Below are positions 44,507 to 56,436 of a stretch of 64,000 nucleotides of DNA, in pieces. This DNA is from Deroplatys truncata (lineage: Eukaryota; Arthropoda; Insecta; Mantodea; Mantidae), in the NCBI GenBank assembly GCA_030765065.1, contig CM060988.1, forward strand, positions 197,034,565 to 197,098,564, in the 5' to 3' direction. Position 1 is the first letter of the stretch, and each line of letters opens with the position of its first letter. The notes beneath the pieces were generated by a model. It did no database searches. It was not told where the DNA came from and saw only the letters and a list, made by a program, of their open reading frames with translations. The position numbers and the translations under genes were made by a program.

Positions 44507-46363
44507 TAACCTACACTTCCTTGCACGTACACTGGGAATGGGGGAACACAGTGGGTAGTTAAATCTTTTAAGAACTGGTCGATATGTGATGGCTTTGAAG
44601 TTTGGTTTTCTTAGCATGGCCAGAAAGAAAGAAAAAAGGAATCACTTTCGATTTGAGAAAAAGTATAAGTACTGGAAAATTCAAACCAATAACAAGGAAT
44701 ACCTTAGAAATGATTAACTAAAGAGAAATAATGTATATGAAATGTTTGACATAACTTGTATACTTTAACGGATCTAGAATTTTTGTGTAGTAATGTTTTG
44801 CCTTTCTCTCCAGAATGAAGAGGACTTAAGAGGCTCTTCCCAGAAAATTCAAGATACATGTTTAATTTGTCATAAAAAAAATCTGATGTGTTACACTCAC
44901 ATGACTTTCTCTACTCTTGTACAAACTATTTTTAGAACCGCTTATTCTCCATCTACTTCATGTTAATCAAGATAAACATTTGCAGAGTCTATCTTATTGC
45001 TAATTTTCTTATAGATGTAAGGGGAATATATATTTACAAGGGAAATATAGAAATACAGTAGCCTTTAAGCACATACATATCTCTTAATAGCTGGTTGCTA
45101 GGTGCAGCACCATTCCCTTTGACACTGATTAATACTCTTTGCATATCCAAGACAAAAAATCTGATGTGTTAAACTCACATGACTTTCTCTACTCTTGTAC
45201 AAAGTATTTTTACAAACGCTTATTCTCCATCTAGTTCATGTTAATCGAGATAAACATTTGCAGACTCTATCTTACTGCTAATTTTCTTGTAGATGTAAGG
45301 GGAAAATATATTTACAAGGGCAATATAGAAAAACAGTAGCCTTTAAGCATATACATATCTCTTAATAGCTGGTTGCTAGGTGCAGCACCATTCCCTTTGC
45401 CACAGATTATAACTCTTTGCATATCCAAGACAAAAAAATCTGATGTGCTACACTCACATGCTTTCTCTACTCTTGTACGAACTATTTTTACAAACGTTTA
45501 TTCTCCATATGCTTCATGTTAATCGAGATATCGAGATGTCAATCTTATTGCTAATTTTCTTGTAGATGCAAGGGGAACATGGTAGGTTATAAGCGATAGT
45601 CAAATCTTTTAAGCGCTGGTTGCTATGTGGCACATTCTATTCTGTTTGCATATCCAGGACAAAAAATCTGATGTGTTACACTCACATGACTTTCTCTACT
45701 CTTGTACAATCTAATTTTACAAACGCCTATTCTCCATATGCTTCATGTTAATCGAGATATCGAGATGTGAATCTTATTGGTAATTTTCTTGTAGATGCAA
45801 GGGGAATATGGTAGCTTTTAAGCGATAGTCAAATATTTTAACGCTGGTTCCTATGTGGCGAATTCCATTCTCTTTGCATGTTCAGGACATAAAAAAAATG
45901 AATAACGAATTTGAGAAAAAGTATAAGTATTGGAAAATTTAAGGAAATAACAAGCAATATCTCGAAAACGGTTCACTCAACAAAAGAAACGTATATGACA
46001 TAAGTTGTGTATTTTAACGCGATCTACATTTTTTGTGTAGTAAAATTTTGTCTATCTCTTATGGTTTACCAGTTATGCAAAAGTCGTTCACAATGAAGAA
46101 TATTTTTGGAGACATTCCCAGAAAATTCGAGATATACATTTTATTTGTCATGACAATATCTTAAACATATGATATTTTAATCAAAATCGTTAGAGCCGTT
46201 TTTGAGAAAATTAAAATTTTCGAAAAATGTTCCATGTAAAGGGTAGTCTGGGGTGGGGGGATTTTCTTGAAAACCTTCGTGTCGCATCTCTGGAAGATAC
46301 TGAACCTAAATACCAAGTTTGGTGTTTATCCGACAGTTCGTTTTTGAGTTATGCTGTTCTCAG

Positions 46364-46432
46364 ACACACAGACACACAGACACACAGACAGACAGACACA
46401 CAGACACACAGACACACAGACAGACACACACA
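46364..46432. repeat. (ACAGACAC)n microsatellite at the fixed family X site
   Basis: The GTTCACAGACACACAC site present in each family X unit has expanded here. Parallel expansions of different length are at 47478-47528, 48127-48153, 48751-48777 and, on the other strand, 26873-26927. Confidence 0.85.
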
Positions 46433-49340
46433 CGGACATGTTTCCAAAAATGCTTTTTTTGGATTCAGTGATTCTCAAAACATGTATTTCCGGTGAAATC
46501 TCGGTATCGAATTTTTGGGTGGAATGCAATACTTCCCCTACTTACTATACGTAGTAGAGAAAGTAAAAAATCTGATGTGTTACACTCACATGACTTTCTC
46601 TACTCTTGTACAATCTATTTTTACAAACGCTTATTCTCCATATGCTTCATGTTAATCAAGATGTTAATCTTATTGCTGATTTTCTTGTTGATGCAAGGGG
46701 AATTGGTAGGCTTTAAGCGATATTCAAATATTTTAAGAGGTGGTTGCTATGTGGAGCATTTCATTCTCTTTGCATTACAAAAAAAATCTGATGTGTTACA
46801 CTCACATGACTTTCTCTACTCTTGTACAATCTATTTTTACAAACGCCTATTCTCCATATGCTTTATGTTAATCGAGATATCGAGATGTCAATCTTATTGC
46901 TAATTTTCTTGTAGATGCAAGGGGAATATGGTAGCTTTTAAGCGATGGTCAAATATTTTAACGCTGGTTGCTATGTGTCGAATTCCATTCTCTTTGCAAG
47001 TCCAGGACATAAAAAAATGAATAACGAATTTGAGAAAAAGTATAAGTATTGGAAAATTTAAGGGAATAACAAGCAATATCTCGAAAACGGTTCACTCAAC
47101 AAAAGAAATGTATATAACATAAGTTGTGTATTTTAACGAGATCAACATTTTTTGTGTAGTAAAATTTTGTCTATCTCTTATGGTTTACCAGTTATGCAAA
47201 AGTCGTTCACAATGAAGAATACTTTTGGAGACATTCCCAGAAAATTCGAGATATACATTTCATTTCTCATGGCATTATCTTAAACATATGATATTTTAAA
47301 CAAAATCGTTAGAGCCATTTTTGAGAAAATTAAAATTTTCGAAAAATGTTCCATGTAAAGGGTAGTCTGGGGTGGGGGGATTTTCTTGAAAACCTTCGTG
47401 TCGCATCTCTGGAAGATACTGAACCTAAATACCAAGTTTGGTGTTTATCCGACTGTTCGTTTTTGAGTTATGCTGTTCACACACACAGACACACACACAG
47501 ACACACACACACACACAGACACACACACGGACATATTTCCAAAAATGCTTTTTTTGGATTCAGGAGGTCTCAAAACATGTATTTCCGGTGAAATCTCGGT
47601 ATCGAATTTTTGGGTGGAATGCAATACTTCCCCTACTTACTATACGTAGTAGAGAAAGTAAAAATTGAATAACGAATTTGAAAAAAAGTATAAGTTTTGG
47701 AAATTTTAAGGAAATAACAAGCAATATCTCGAAAATGGTTCACTCAACTAAAAAAAATGTATATGACATAAATTGTGTATTTTAACGCGATCTACATTTT
47801 TTGTGTAGTAAAATTTTGTCTATCTCTTATGGTTTACCAGTTATGCAAAAGTCGTTCACAATAAAGAATACTTTTGGAGACATTCCCAGGAAATTCAAGA
47901 TATATATTTTATTTGTCATAAAAATATCTTAAACATTTGATATTTTAATCAAAATCGTTAGAGCCATTTTTGAGAAAATTAAAATTTTCGAAAAATCTTC
48001 CATGTAAAGGGTACTCTGGGGTGGGGGATTTTCTTGAAAACCTTTGTGTCGCATCCTTGGAAGATACTGAACCCAAATACCAAGTTTGATGTTTATCCGA
48101 CTGTTCGTTTCTGAGTTATGCTGTTCACAGACACACACACAGACAGACACACGGACATGTTTCCAAAAATGCTTTTTTTTGGATTCAGGGGATCTCAAAA
48201 CATGTATTTCCGGTGAAATCTCGGTATCGAAATTTTGGATGGAATACAATACTTCCCCTACTTACTATGCGTAGTAGAGAAAGTAAAAATGAATAACGAA
48301 TTCCCATTTGAGAAAATAAGTATTGAAAAATTTAAGGGAATAACAAGCAATATCTCGAAAATGGTTCACTCAACAAAAAAAGGTATATGACATAAATTGT
48401 GTATTTTAACGCGATCTACATTTTTTGTGAAGTAAAATTTTGTCTATCTCTTATGGTTTACCATTTATGCAAAAGTCGTTCACAATAAAGAATACTTTTG
48501 GAGACATTCCCAGAAAATTCAAGATATACATTTTATTTGTCATGGAAATATCTTAAACATATGATATTTTAATCAAAATCGTTAGAGCCATTTTTGAGAA
48601 AATTAAAATTTTCGAAAAATCTTCCATGTAAAGGGTACTCTGGGGTGGGGGATTTTCTTGAAAACCTTTGTGTCGCATCCTTGGAAGATACTGAACCCAA
48701 ATACCAAGTTTGATGTTTATCCGACTGTTCGTTTCTGAGTTATGCTGTTCACAGACACACACACAGACAGACACACGGACATGTTTCCAAAAATGCTTTT
48801 TTTGGATTCAGGAGGTCTCAAAACATGTATTTCCGGTGAAATCTCGGTATGGAATTTTTGGGTGGAATACAATACTTCCCCTACTTCTTACTATACGTAG
48901 TAGAGAAAGTAATATCTTAAATATATGGCATTTTAATCCAAATCGTTAGCCATTTTTGTGAAAATCAAAATTTTTGAAAATGTATCCATGTAAAGGTAGT
49001 TGGGGTGGTGGAATTTTCTAAAAATCTTCGAGTTGCATCCTTGGAAGATGAAGAAATTAAATTCAAAGTTTGGTGTTTACTTTTCGTTCTTGAGTCATGC
49101 AGTTCACAGACACACACACGTGGACCTTTTTCTAAAAGTTCTCAAAACATGTATTTTCGGCGAAATTCGACATCGAATTTTTGGTAGAATGCAGTACTTC
49201 CTCCAGCCACTATACGTAGTAGAGAAACTAAAAATGTATTTTTACTCAGGGGTCCTAAAACATGTATTTTCAGTGAATTCTGGACATCAAATTTTTGGGT
49301 GGAATACAATACTTTCTCTGCTTCGTGTAAGTATATAGTA

Positions 49341-50098
49341 CATAAAGGAATAAGTTGTTATTGCAAAAAAAGTATAAATATAAAGTTGTATATTATGAAA
49401 CATTTAGTAAATAATATTTTGTGCTGTCTTCACATTGAATGATGCTAATTAATTCAATATCGCAACGTCAGAACCATTAAACTGTTTTTGTTTATTTTTG
49501 CAAGCGCTAAAGGCTTTTTATCACAGTTATTGCTATAAACATGGCAGTAAATGTCTTGCTAATCTTATCAGCAGATACCGGAAAGTAATGTTTAAGGACT
49601 CGCCGGAGATGCACACGCAAGAGAGATATCCAGGTGCACGTCCTACAGGCGATGATGATCTCATTTCTTCAGGATCATACTTTGTGTGGCTGTCGAGATG
49701 GTAATAACGCTTTCTCGCCGCTGAAAGCCTTCTGCATGATAAGATAGCAGACAGACCGACCGAGTACAGTAATTTATCGGGTTTTTAACCCTGTTACTCA
49801 ACTTTGAACTTTTGCTCACAAGGCCCACACTTCTGCCGAATGCAGTGTGACTGTGAACCTTAACGACACCCCAGCAAGTGGGCAGATCGCACATGATGAT
49901 TTGGCATGAATTAAAAAGCGAGCGCGAGGGCTATTTTTATTGAAAGCAGTCACACAGATAACTTTGTAGTGAAGAGAAAAAGAATTGCGGTGACCACATC
50001 TCTCAGCACAGAGCCAGTCATTCTGACCAACACGAACTTATGACTGTAAACAAACAGTTCACTGAGCGTGTTCTCTGCAACATTAATTCCAAAAATAA
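49341..50098. other. Unique-looking stretch, no certain gene
   Basis: A 69-codon frame at 49498-49704 (+) reads SKCLANLISRYRKVMFKDSP, ending WLSRW next to GTAATA, a weak donor. There is no ATG at its start and no family I recognise, so I do not call a gene. Confidence 0.35.
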
Positions 50099-50550
50099 CA
50101 CAACAGGGTGACACCGTGGTAACGCGTGCGACTTGCATTCCCGGTAACCGGCCATTCTGATCCAGGTTTTCCCGGATCATCAGGCGAATGCTAGAGTGGT
50201 TTCTTTCAACCCCGAATTTCCTGCCCCTCCATTTCGTTTCATGTTTTAGCATTGGAAGTGCCGGCGATGGTGTTTCGGTGCGGCGTGGCAGGGAAAAGGA
50301 TGCTCTCTATGGAACTATCTCCGTCGCTCGACTTTCGGCTGGTTGCCGGGAGTTGGACTCTCTGTGTGGGTCAGGGGTCTCCAGACTGCCTGTCCGACTG
50401 TCGGGGCTCTCAATCTGGAAACTGTCGGGACCCTGGCATTGCTGTGCCGTCACTCCTGGTTCCGGCCGCTCGCTCTTTCTCCCTCCTAAGGGCGCCCGCT
50501 TGTGGGGATAGTTCTGAGTACCCTCCGATCATTAGGGGAAAAAACTCTAA
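50099..50550 (+). mobile_element. SINE family A
   Basis: The head GGTAACGCGTGCGACTTGC is followed by the family A phrases TTCTGATCCAGGTTTTCCCG and TTAGCATTGGAAG. AAAAATA on both sides (50092-50098, 50551-50557) may be the target duplication. Open frames of 100 codons or so here reflect GC content. Confidence 0.7.
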
Positions 50551-50795
50551 AAATATCTTCTGATGTAAATGATAGAAATAACTATAGCACATCCATCTCT
50601 AGTAGCTATCTATAGCAAGCAGAGGTAGTACTGTATTCCTGGGATAACACGAAATTTGGTATTTAAGTTGAGGATCATACACAGAAAACAGTTAACACAT
50701 AAGTGAAAAGTGGAGTTGATATCTAACTTCGTGGAGATTATCTGTAGTCAAAATATATCGTGAGTAAAGTGACATAAATTGAGGAATAACTTTTT

Positions 50796-51605
50796 CAAAA
50801 TTCGATACCGAGATTTCATCGCAAATACATGTGTTGAGGTTCCCTGAATCCAAATAAAGCATTTTTAAAAACATGTATTGTGTGTGTGTGTGTCTGTGAA
50901 CAACACAACTCAAAAACAAAAGCCGGATAAATATTAAACTTGGTATTTAGGTTAAGTATCTCCCAAAGATGCGCCACGAAGATTTTCAAGAAAATCCTCC
51001 CACCCCAAACTACCCTTTACATGGAACCATTTTTCGAAGTTTTTGATTTTCTAAACGAATGGCTCTAAAGTTTTATTAAAATGCCATATATTAGAGATAT
51101 TTACGTGACAAATAAAATATATTTGAATTTTATGGGAATATCCTGTCAAGTTCTCTTCGGAAGAAATTTTGTATAATCTTGTATAACTGGTAAACGTTAA
51201 GCGATAGACGAAAACGTACTACACAAAAAATTTAGATCTCTTTAAAACACACAATTTATTTTAAATAAGCTTTCTTTGTGTCATAAGATATACATTATCA
51301 AAGGTTCGAATTGTTCATTTCTTGATCATTCTCTTAAAGTCCTGTCAACATTCAGTTGTTTCTCGCGATGTCATGGAAACAGTATGGAATTTTAAGGCCA
51401 GCATATAGCGTCCAGTTGTTAAACATTTGACTATCGCTGTTCTCTTTGTATCTATAACGAAATGTGTAATGTAGCTATTTCTGCAAAGGTTTATTTGGTT
51501 TGAAATGTAGTAGATAGAAAAATAAGCTTCAGTAAGAATAGTTTGTTTACCCACTATAAACGATAGAGAGCAGAAAAGTTATGCGAGTGTATCACAGATT
51601 TTTAT
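50796..51605 (-). repeat. Family X copy, 'attagtggg' subfamily
   Basis: It begins inside the tail (AAAATTCGATACCGAGATTTC) and ends with the head (GTATCACAGATTTTTA). The TTTGTTTACCCACTAT segment before the head matches the 36003 and 52928 copies. Confidence 0.8.
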
Positions 51606-52119
51606 ATGAATAGGTGCTGATGGTAGAGGTTGTTGGCAAATACATCAAGTGTCCACTTGACGAGGGACGTAATACCAACGCAGGCGAGCATGGTGTGTCA
51701 TTAGGAGATAGAGTTATATTCATAATCTCACACGCACTTTGTTATCCACTCTTGTGTGGGTGTCAGGCCCTAATCTCCGTAACATGCATAAGTGTCCATC
51801 CCCTGAAAAGCAAATGGCTTTCCATCGGGATTCTCACTTACTGCACAATGGACACAGTTAAACCTAATTTCATTTAGTGCTCTACACGCAGGAGTTCACG
51901 AGTGTCTACCTATGGATGTGGCATTTAAGTCAAACTGGAAGACGAACAGCAAATTAAATGCACCATGTGCCAGGATCGATAGTTCATTAACGATATTAAA
52001 AATTAAAATATTTCCGAGTTGGTGCAGTGCGTCATTCAATTCGCATACCTCATTTGGTGCATGGACTATGGGAATCAATAAATATAACTTTACTTAACAG
52101 CTTTAATCTTCTTTTCTAT
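51606..52119. other. Unclassified stretch, possibly a decayed element
   Basis: Minus-strand frames include LNEIRFNCVHCAVSENPDGK and NDTPCSPALVLRPSSSGHLM, which look like fragments of coding sequence of unknown family. Frames are broken. Confidence 0.3.
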
Positions 52120-52315
52120 TTTTACTTTATCTACCACGTATCTAGTCGGTAGAGAAGAATTGCATTCCACCCAAAAATTCAAGATTTCACCGGAAATGTT
52201 TTGACGCTTCTTGGAAAAAAAACAAAAACAAAAGCGTTTTTAGAAAAAGGTTCGTGTGCGTGTGTATGTTAACAGCATAATTCATAAACGAAAAGTCGGA
52301 TACATACCAAACTTG
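52120..52315 (-). repeat. Family X tail fragment
   Basis: TTTTTACTTTATCTACCACG to ACATACCAAACTTGG: the last 200 bp or so of a unit in minus orientation. Confidence 0.75.
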
Positions 52316-52927
52316 GTTAGCTTGCTAGCGCACATCGTTGTAAGTATCTGGTCGTCTTTCGGGTCTCCCCTTCGTCATTTCCTCGCAGGAGTCACGTTGT
52401 GGGTGTTTCAGTTACTTGAGGCTCCTCGTCTGACTATTCCTAAGCCCTAAGGGGCGTACCCAGCTGACACAGGAATAGTTGAGTCATAAGTTAATTCCGT
52501 GGTCACTTTTAGACTTATTCAAGTGAGGGGATACCAACTGGATCACTGAACAGAGTATATTGACTGTCTGATGGCTCAGCATGGCAAACAAACAACTTTT
52601 TAAGTATTTGTCGGACTAAAAGGTAAACAAAAGTGCATAGAGACCAAACTCCCCAGCCACGACCCAGTCAGGTGTGGTAAACATTAGACTATGGGGAGAG
52701 TCGCTCAGAAGGCTACTGGAGGTGTTATGTGACCATCTGATGCGAACTACCTGTGACTAAACACGTGTGGATATCAAAATGAGCGGAGCAAGCCGTTTAA
52801 TCAATTTCGCCAATGATAAGTTTACAAAATATGAACTAAATTTCCAGTATTTTGGGGGATGCATGCTTTTATTAACAGGTTCAATTGTATGTTCAACCTA
52901 TAAGTATATAAGAGTTACAGAAAATGA
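52316..52927. other. No feature seen
   Basis: No open frame of interest, no tRNA-like boxes and no shared repeat. Confidence 0.4.
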
Positions 52928-53666
52928 AAATCTGATGTGATACATTCACATTACTTTCTCTACCCTCCGTTGTTTATTAGTGGGTATACAAACTACACTT
53001 ACTGAAGCTTATTTTTATATCTACTTCATTTTAATCCAAATAAACCTTTGCAGAAACAGCTACATTACAGATTTCTTATAGGCACAAAGAGAAGAGCGAT
53101 ATTCAAATGTTTAACAACTGAACGCTATATGCCGGCCTTAAAATTCAATACTGTTTCCATGACATCGCGAGTAACAACTGAACGTTGACAGGACTTTAAG
53201 AGAATGTTACCAAGTAAGGAACAATTCGAGTCTTTAATGACGGATATCTCTAAAATGGCTTATGCCACAAAAAAACTTATTTGAAATAACTTGCGTGTTT
53301 TAAAAAGATTTACATTTTTTGTGTAGTACATTTTCATATATCACTTAACATTTACCAGTTACACAAGATTATACAAAATTTCTTCCAAATGAAGTGGACT
53401 TGACAGGTTATTCCCAGAAAATTCAAGATATACATTTTATTTGTAATGTAAATATGTCTAATATATGGTAGTTTAATCAAAATCGTTTGAGCCACTTTTT
53501 TGAAAATAAAAATTTTCGAAATATCTTTCATGTATAGGGTAGTCCAGGTGGGAGTTTATTTTTTATTCAGCGGGCTTCAAAACATTTATTTCCGGAGAAA
53601 TCTGGATATATAATTTTTCGAATGCAATACCTTTCTACCTACTAGGTACATGGTAGTGAAAGTAAA
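52928..53666 (+). repeat. Family X copy, 'attagtggg' subfamily
   Basis: Head TCTGATGTGATACATTCACA to tail ACATGGTAGTGAAAGTAAA, with part of the region before the tail missing. Confidence 0.82.
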
Positions 53667-53687
53667 TAGAAGAAAAAGCGTATGGGG

Positions 53688-53740
53688 CCTCATAAATGCC
53701 AGGCAGGCATGCTAACCACACACCACGGAGATGGATGTAC
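53688..53740 (-). mobile_element. SINE head fragment
   Basis: On the minus strand it gives ATCTCCGTGGTGTGTGGTTA and GCATGCCTGCCTGGCA, the box A end of a family C-like SINE, and then stops. Confidence 0.45.
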
Positions 53741-53820
53741 AGTCAAATGTTTGTAAAACCAACTGCCAGAAAATAAAACTGCGTTAATACGGTCCCTCAC
53801 TTTCGCTTAAAACATAACAC

Positions 53821-54592
53821 TAAAGGCTGGTTCACAACCGTCCGAGAACGGGAAGCAATGCACCATGCAAGATATTGGTTCACAACAGCCCGGTAACGAG
53901 AACGCATATCGATCACAAAGTGAAAGTCGATTTTGCGCATTGGGATTTCGTTTGTTTTTAACTGACCAATGGCATTTTTTCACCTACTTCCAATTTAGTC
54001 AAGCCAACATCAAAATCTGATAGAGTAAACATTATCTAAATGCATATCCATTACATTCCCGATCGCTCTAGTTGTACCAAGCTTTCATTCCTTTATTTAA
54101 TGGCATACATTAAAGTTGTTCATTGTTATTTTTTAATTTCCACCGGTTTTAACTGCTCTTCGTAGTTTTTGCCATTGTTTTTTAGGTAATAGCCAGATTT
54201 GAGTTGCATACAAACTACAAATGACCCTTTCACCAGAGGAACCAACGTTGATTAGATTTGCGGGTGTCGGGATGAGGTTAGGAAGCACATTTACTACTAA
54301 TTTCTTCCAGTTTCATGTTTCCAGCTTGCGACTATAGAGAGCACTAGTGGCTGTTTCATGTCACGGCCGCCTAGAACAATCTCTAGAGTGAAGAGTCTAA
54401 TATGCACAATATGGATCTAATATGCCGTGCCCGAGAACGAAAACGAGAAAGCTAAAAGTTGGGCAACTCTTCTTTCCCGTTTCCGGGGCCCGGGAAGGCT
54501 TCCTGTCGATTGTGAACGCTTCCATTTAATATATGTATTTCAACTTTTTCGTTCTGGATACCGTTCTCGTTGGTTGTGAACCAGGCTTTATG
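53821..54592. mobile_element. TA-flanked inverted-repeat element, non-autonomous
   Basis: The left end TAAAGGCTGGTTCACAACCG with CGAGAACGG matches the right end read in reverse, TAAAGCCTGGTTCACAACCA with CGAGAACGG. A TA lies at each edge. The interior of 0.7 kb has no open frame with recognisable domains. The phrase GGTTCACAACAGCCCGG repeats inside the left arm. The superfamily is not assigned. Confidence 0.75.
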
Positions 54593-54704
54593 GTGATAAT
54601 TTTATAGAACTCACTCGTCGCCCCCTGGGAACACTATCATGAAATGTGGGAACATACGAGTTGAGAAACAGTTCTTCCAGCACCTAAGTGATTCAGTCCC
54701 TTGG

Positions 54705-55475
54705 CGGCTAAATCAGGTTTTGGGCAGATTATTAAAATAATGCCTAGTAAATGTGTCCTCTTTGAGGGTAAAAAGTATAATTTACTTCTGTTTTACATTA
54801 TACTGCCATTAAAATACTTTTCCATAGAGAAATTGTACAATACAGTTTTTATCTAGTTGTTTATTTAGATTGGACAGATGATTCCAGGAATGTGTAGTAA
54901 ATGTGTCCGAGTCTGGCCCCGTAGCTCAGTCGGTTGAGCGCCTACCTGTTATGCGAGGGGTCTTGGGTTCGATTCCCGGCTGGGAGTGGGAATTTTTTCT
55001 AGCCAAGACTATTCACTATCCTCCCCAGAGTCTGGAAGTATGAATGTGTGTATGATCTAAACCCAGAAAGTACAAGAAAGCCAACGACAAGCGAATACCA
55101 GTTAACACAATTGCCAGTAGGCAATAAGTTCCAAAGAAAACAATGCGGGGTATAAATGGAATTTTAAAAAATGAGAGTTCTCTTTGAGAATATTTCAGTT
55201 TTACATTATGTTGTCATTAAAATATTTGTTCTGGAGACACTGTGCAACACAAGGTTTTATTTAATTATATACTTGAACATGGTTATTATAAGTGATGACG
55301 AGTAAAGCTACTGCTCAAAGCTATATATTTTATTGTGCACATAAAACAGGGCACCACGCATGCGCGAAAAGCTAAACAGATACACACCCCCTTCTTGCTG
55401 TACATACCCTACGCATGAAGGTCAGTAGAATACCTCCCAAAGTTGCGGTGACGGCATAAATGGAAGTCAGTATAC
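54705..55475 (+). mobile_element. Half of a fold-back element, split by a SINE
   Basis: Two tandem subunits (from TAGTAAATGTGTCC... through CAGTTTTACATTAT...CATTAAAATA) and a terminal block (GATGACGAGTAAAGCTACTG, then GCATGCGCGAAAAGCTAAAC) match the right arm of the element at 60566-63026. No inverted left arm is present. Confidence 0.7.
54905..55170 (+). mobile_element. SINE family B
   Basis: GGCCCCGTAGCTCAGTCGG (box A) and GGGTTCGATTCCCGG (box B) are the best preserved tRNA-like promoter in the window. The body TCTAGCCAAGACTATTCACT and end GGGGTATAAATGGAATTTTA match 43291-43548. The acceptor stem does not pair, so it is not a tRNA gene. It interrupts a subunit of the fold-back element. Confidence 0.85.
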
Positions 55476-56436
55476 CATCTGCTTAGGTAACCTGATAGAC
55501 GGCCTTAGTTGTGCAGACTATTTCCTGTATAATCTAATTCTGTTTGTATGTATTTTACTCTGTAGACAGAATTTTGGGTCATAATGATGTATATTCAATC
55601 CGGCTTTCACTTAGTTGCTAAGGGATACCAAGAAACATGAGTCAGAGTGATCGATACACGAGATTTGAAACCGCCACCTTCCGAATACAAGTCACGCATT
55701 CAACTAACGACGACGAAAAGTCAAAGCCTGTCTTCTAGAGAGCCTCCAGTATGTTCGCGCTTCATTACTCAGGACTTGCAAGTTGTTTTTAGTGTTTTAG
55801 TAATTCAGGAGACAATAAATTCACATATTTGAACCATCTAGAACACAAGCGCTTTCAATATAAGTAAAGCACTGGAGTAGTGGGTTTTAGAATCCGCTTT
55901 TAAAATGCACAAGAATTGATTTTGTGTTCTAGATACAAGTTTAAGGATCCTGCAGAAAGACAAAAGCAAACTTACAGTATTATTGTAACAAGAGAGCAAG
56001 CCAAGAAGAATAGCGGATTGCAAATAGGAGCAGCAGGGTAGACGGAGCGTGGGAGGTGAGGACCTATCTGCTGTTATAATGAAACACGGCTTCCTGACAC
56101 TTCTGACGGCAGTTGATGGACGTACGTGTGGGTATGCCGCTAGAAGAAAGCGGAAATGAGCAATAGACGTTGTTTCAGCTGAAATGATGGCGGTTTCTTT
56201 GTGTCACATCATCGTCTAACACAGATTTCTGACTACCAAAGTACCAGTAGAAGATACCACGTGCCAGCATCCATGAGCTATCGAAGTTCTTCATGAATCT
56301 GTGGAGCTGGAAGATTCATTATAACAGCTTAGTAGCTACCCAATTGAAAGAGTGACATCTGACATGCAGGTGCCATAAGCATTGAGCAGATTTCCCGCCG
56401 ATTTACTTAGTTGGTGTGTCCCAACTATTGTTTGTG
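55476..56436. other. Unclassified stretch, no recognised gene
   Basis: Only short open frames without motifs. Confidence 0.4.

Larger units (their letters stand above)
43105..49340 (+). repeat. Family X tandem array with whole, head-only and tail-only units
   Basis: All units are in plus orientation. An old unit (about 43105-44225) is split by a SINE. After a second SINE and a partial unit (44519-44876) come three head-only pieces (44877-45153, 45154-45434, 45435-45663), a full unit (45664-46567), a head-only piece (46568-46783), a full unit (46784-47664), two tail-only units of about 624 bp (47665-48287, 48288-48910), and shorter tails (48911-49229, 49230-49340). Heads start TCTGATGTGTTACACTCAC, and tails end GTAGTAGAGAAAGTAAAAA. 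Tail-only units start at the same internal point (TGAATAACGAATT). The near identity of neighbours shows recent tandem growth. (ACAAC)n lies at 43769-43800. Confidence 0.92.

Noticed and set aside
46227-46903. Recurrent frames in family X (SLGWGDFLENLRVASLEDTE, FGWNAILPLLTIRSRESK)
   Set aside because: The same text recurs because the DNA repeats. Frames shift between copies at the microsatellite, and differences do not favour silent sites as far as I can judge by eye.
49498-49704. Possible host exon (YRKVMFKDSPEMHTQERYPG)
   Set aside because: It lacks an ATG, the acceptor is imperfect (GCAAG), the donor is weak, and no family is recognisable.
54913-54990. tRNA gene
   Set aside because: Boxes A and B are excellent, but the acceptor arms do not pair and a SINE body follows that matches 43291-43548. 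The same holds for 41112, 44238 and 58428.
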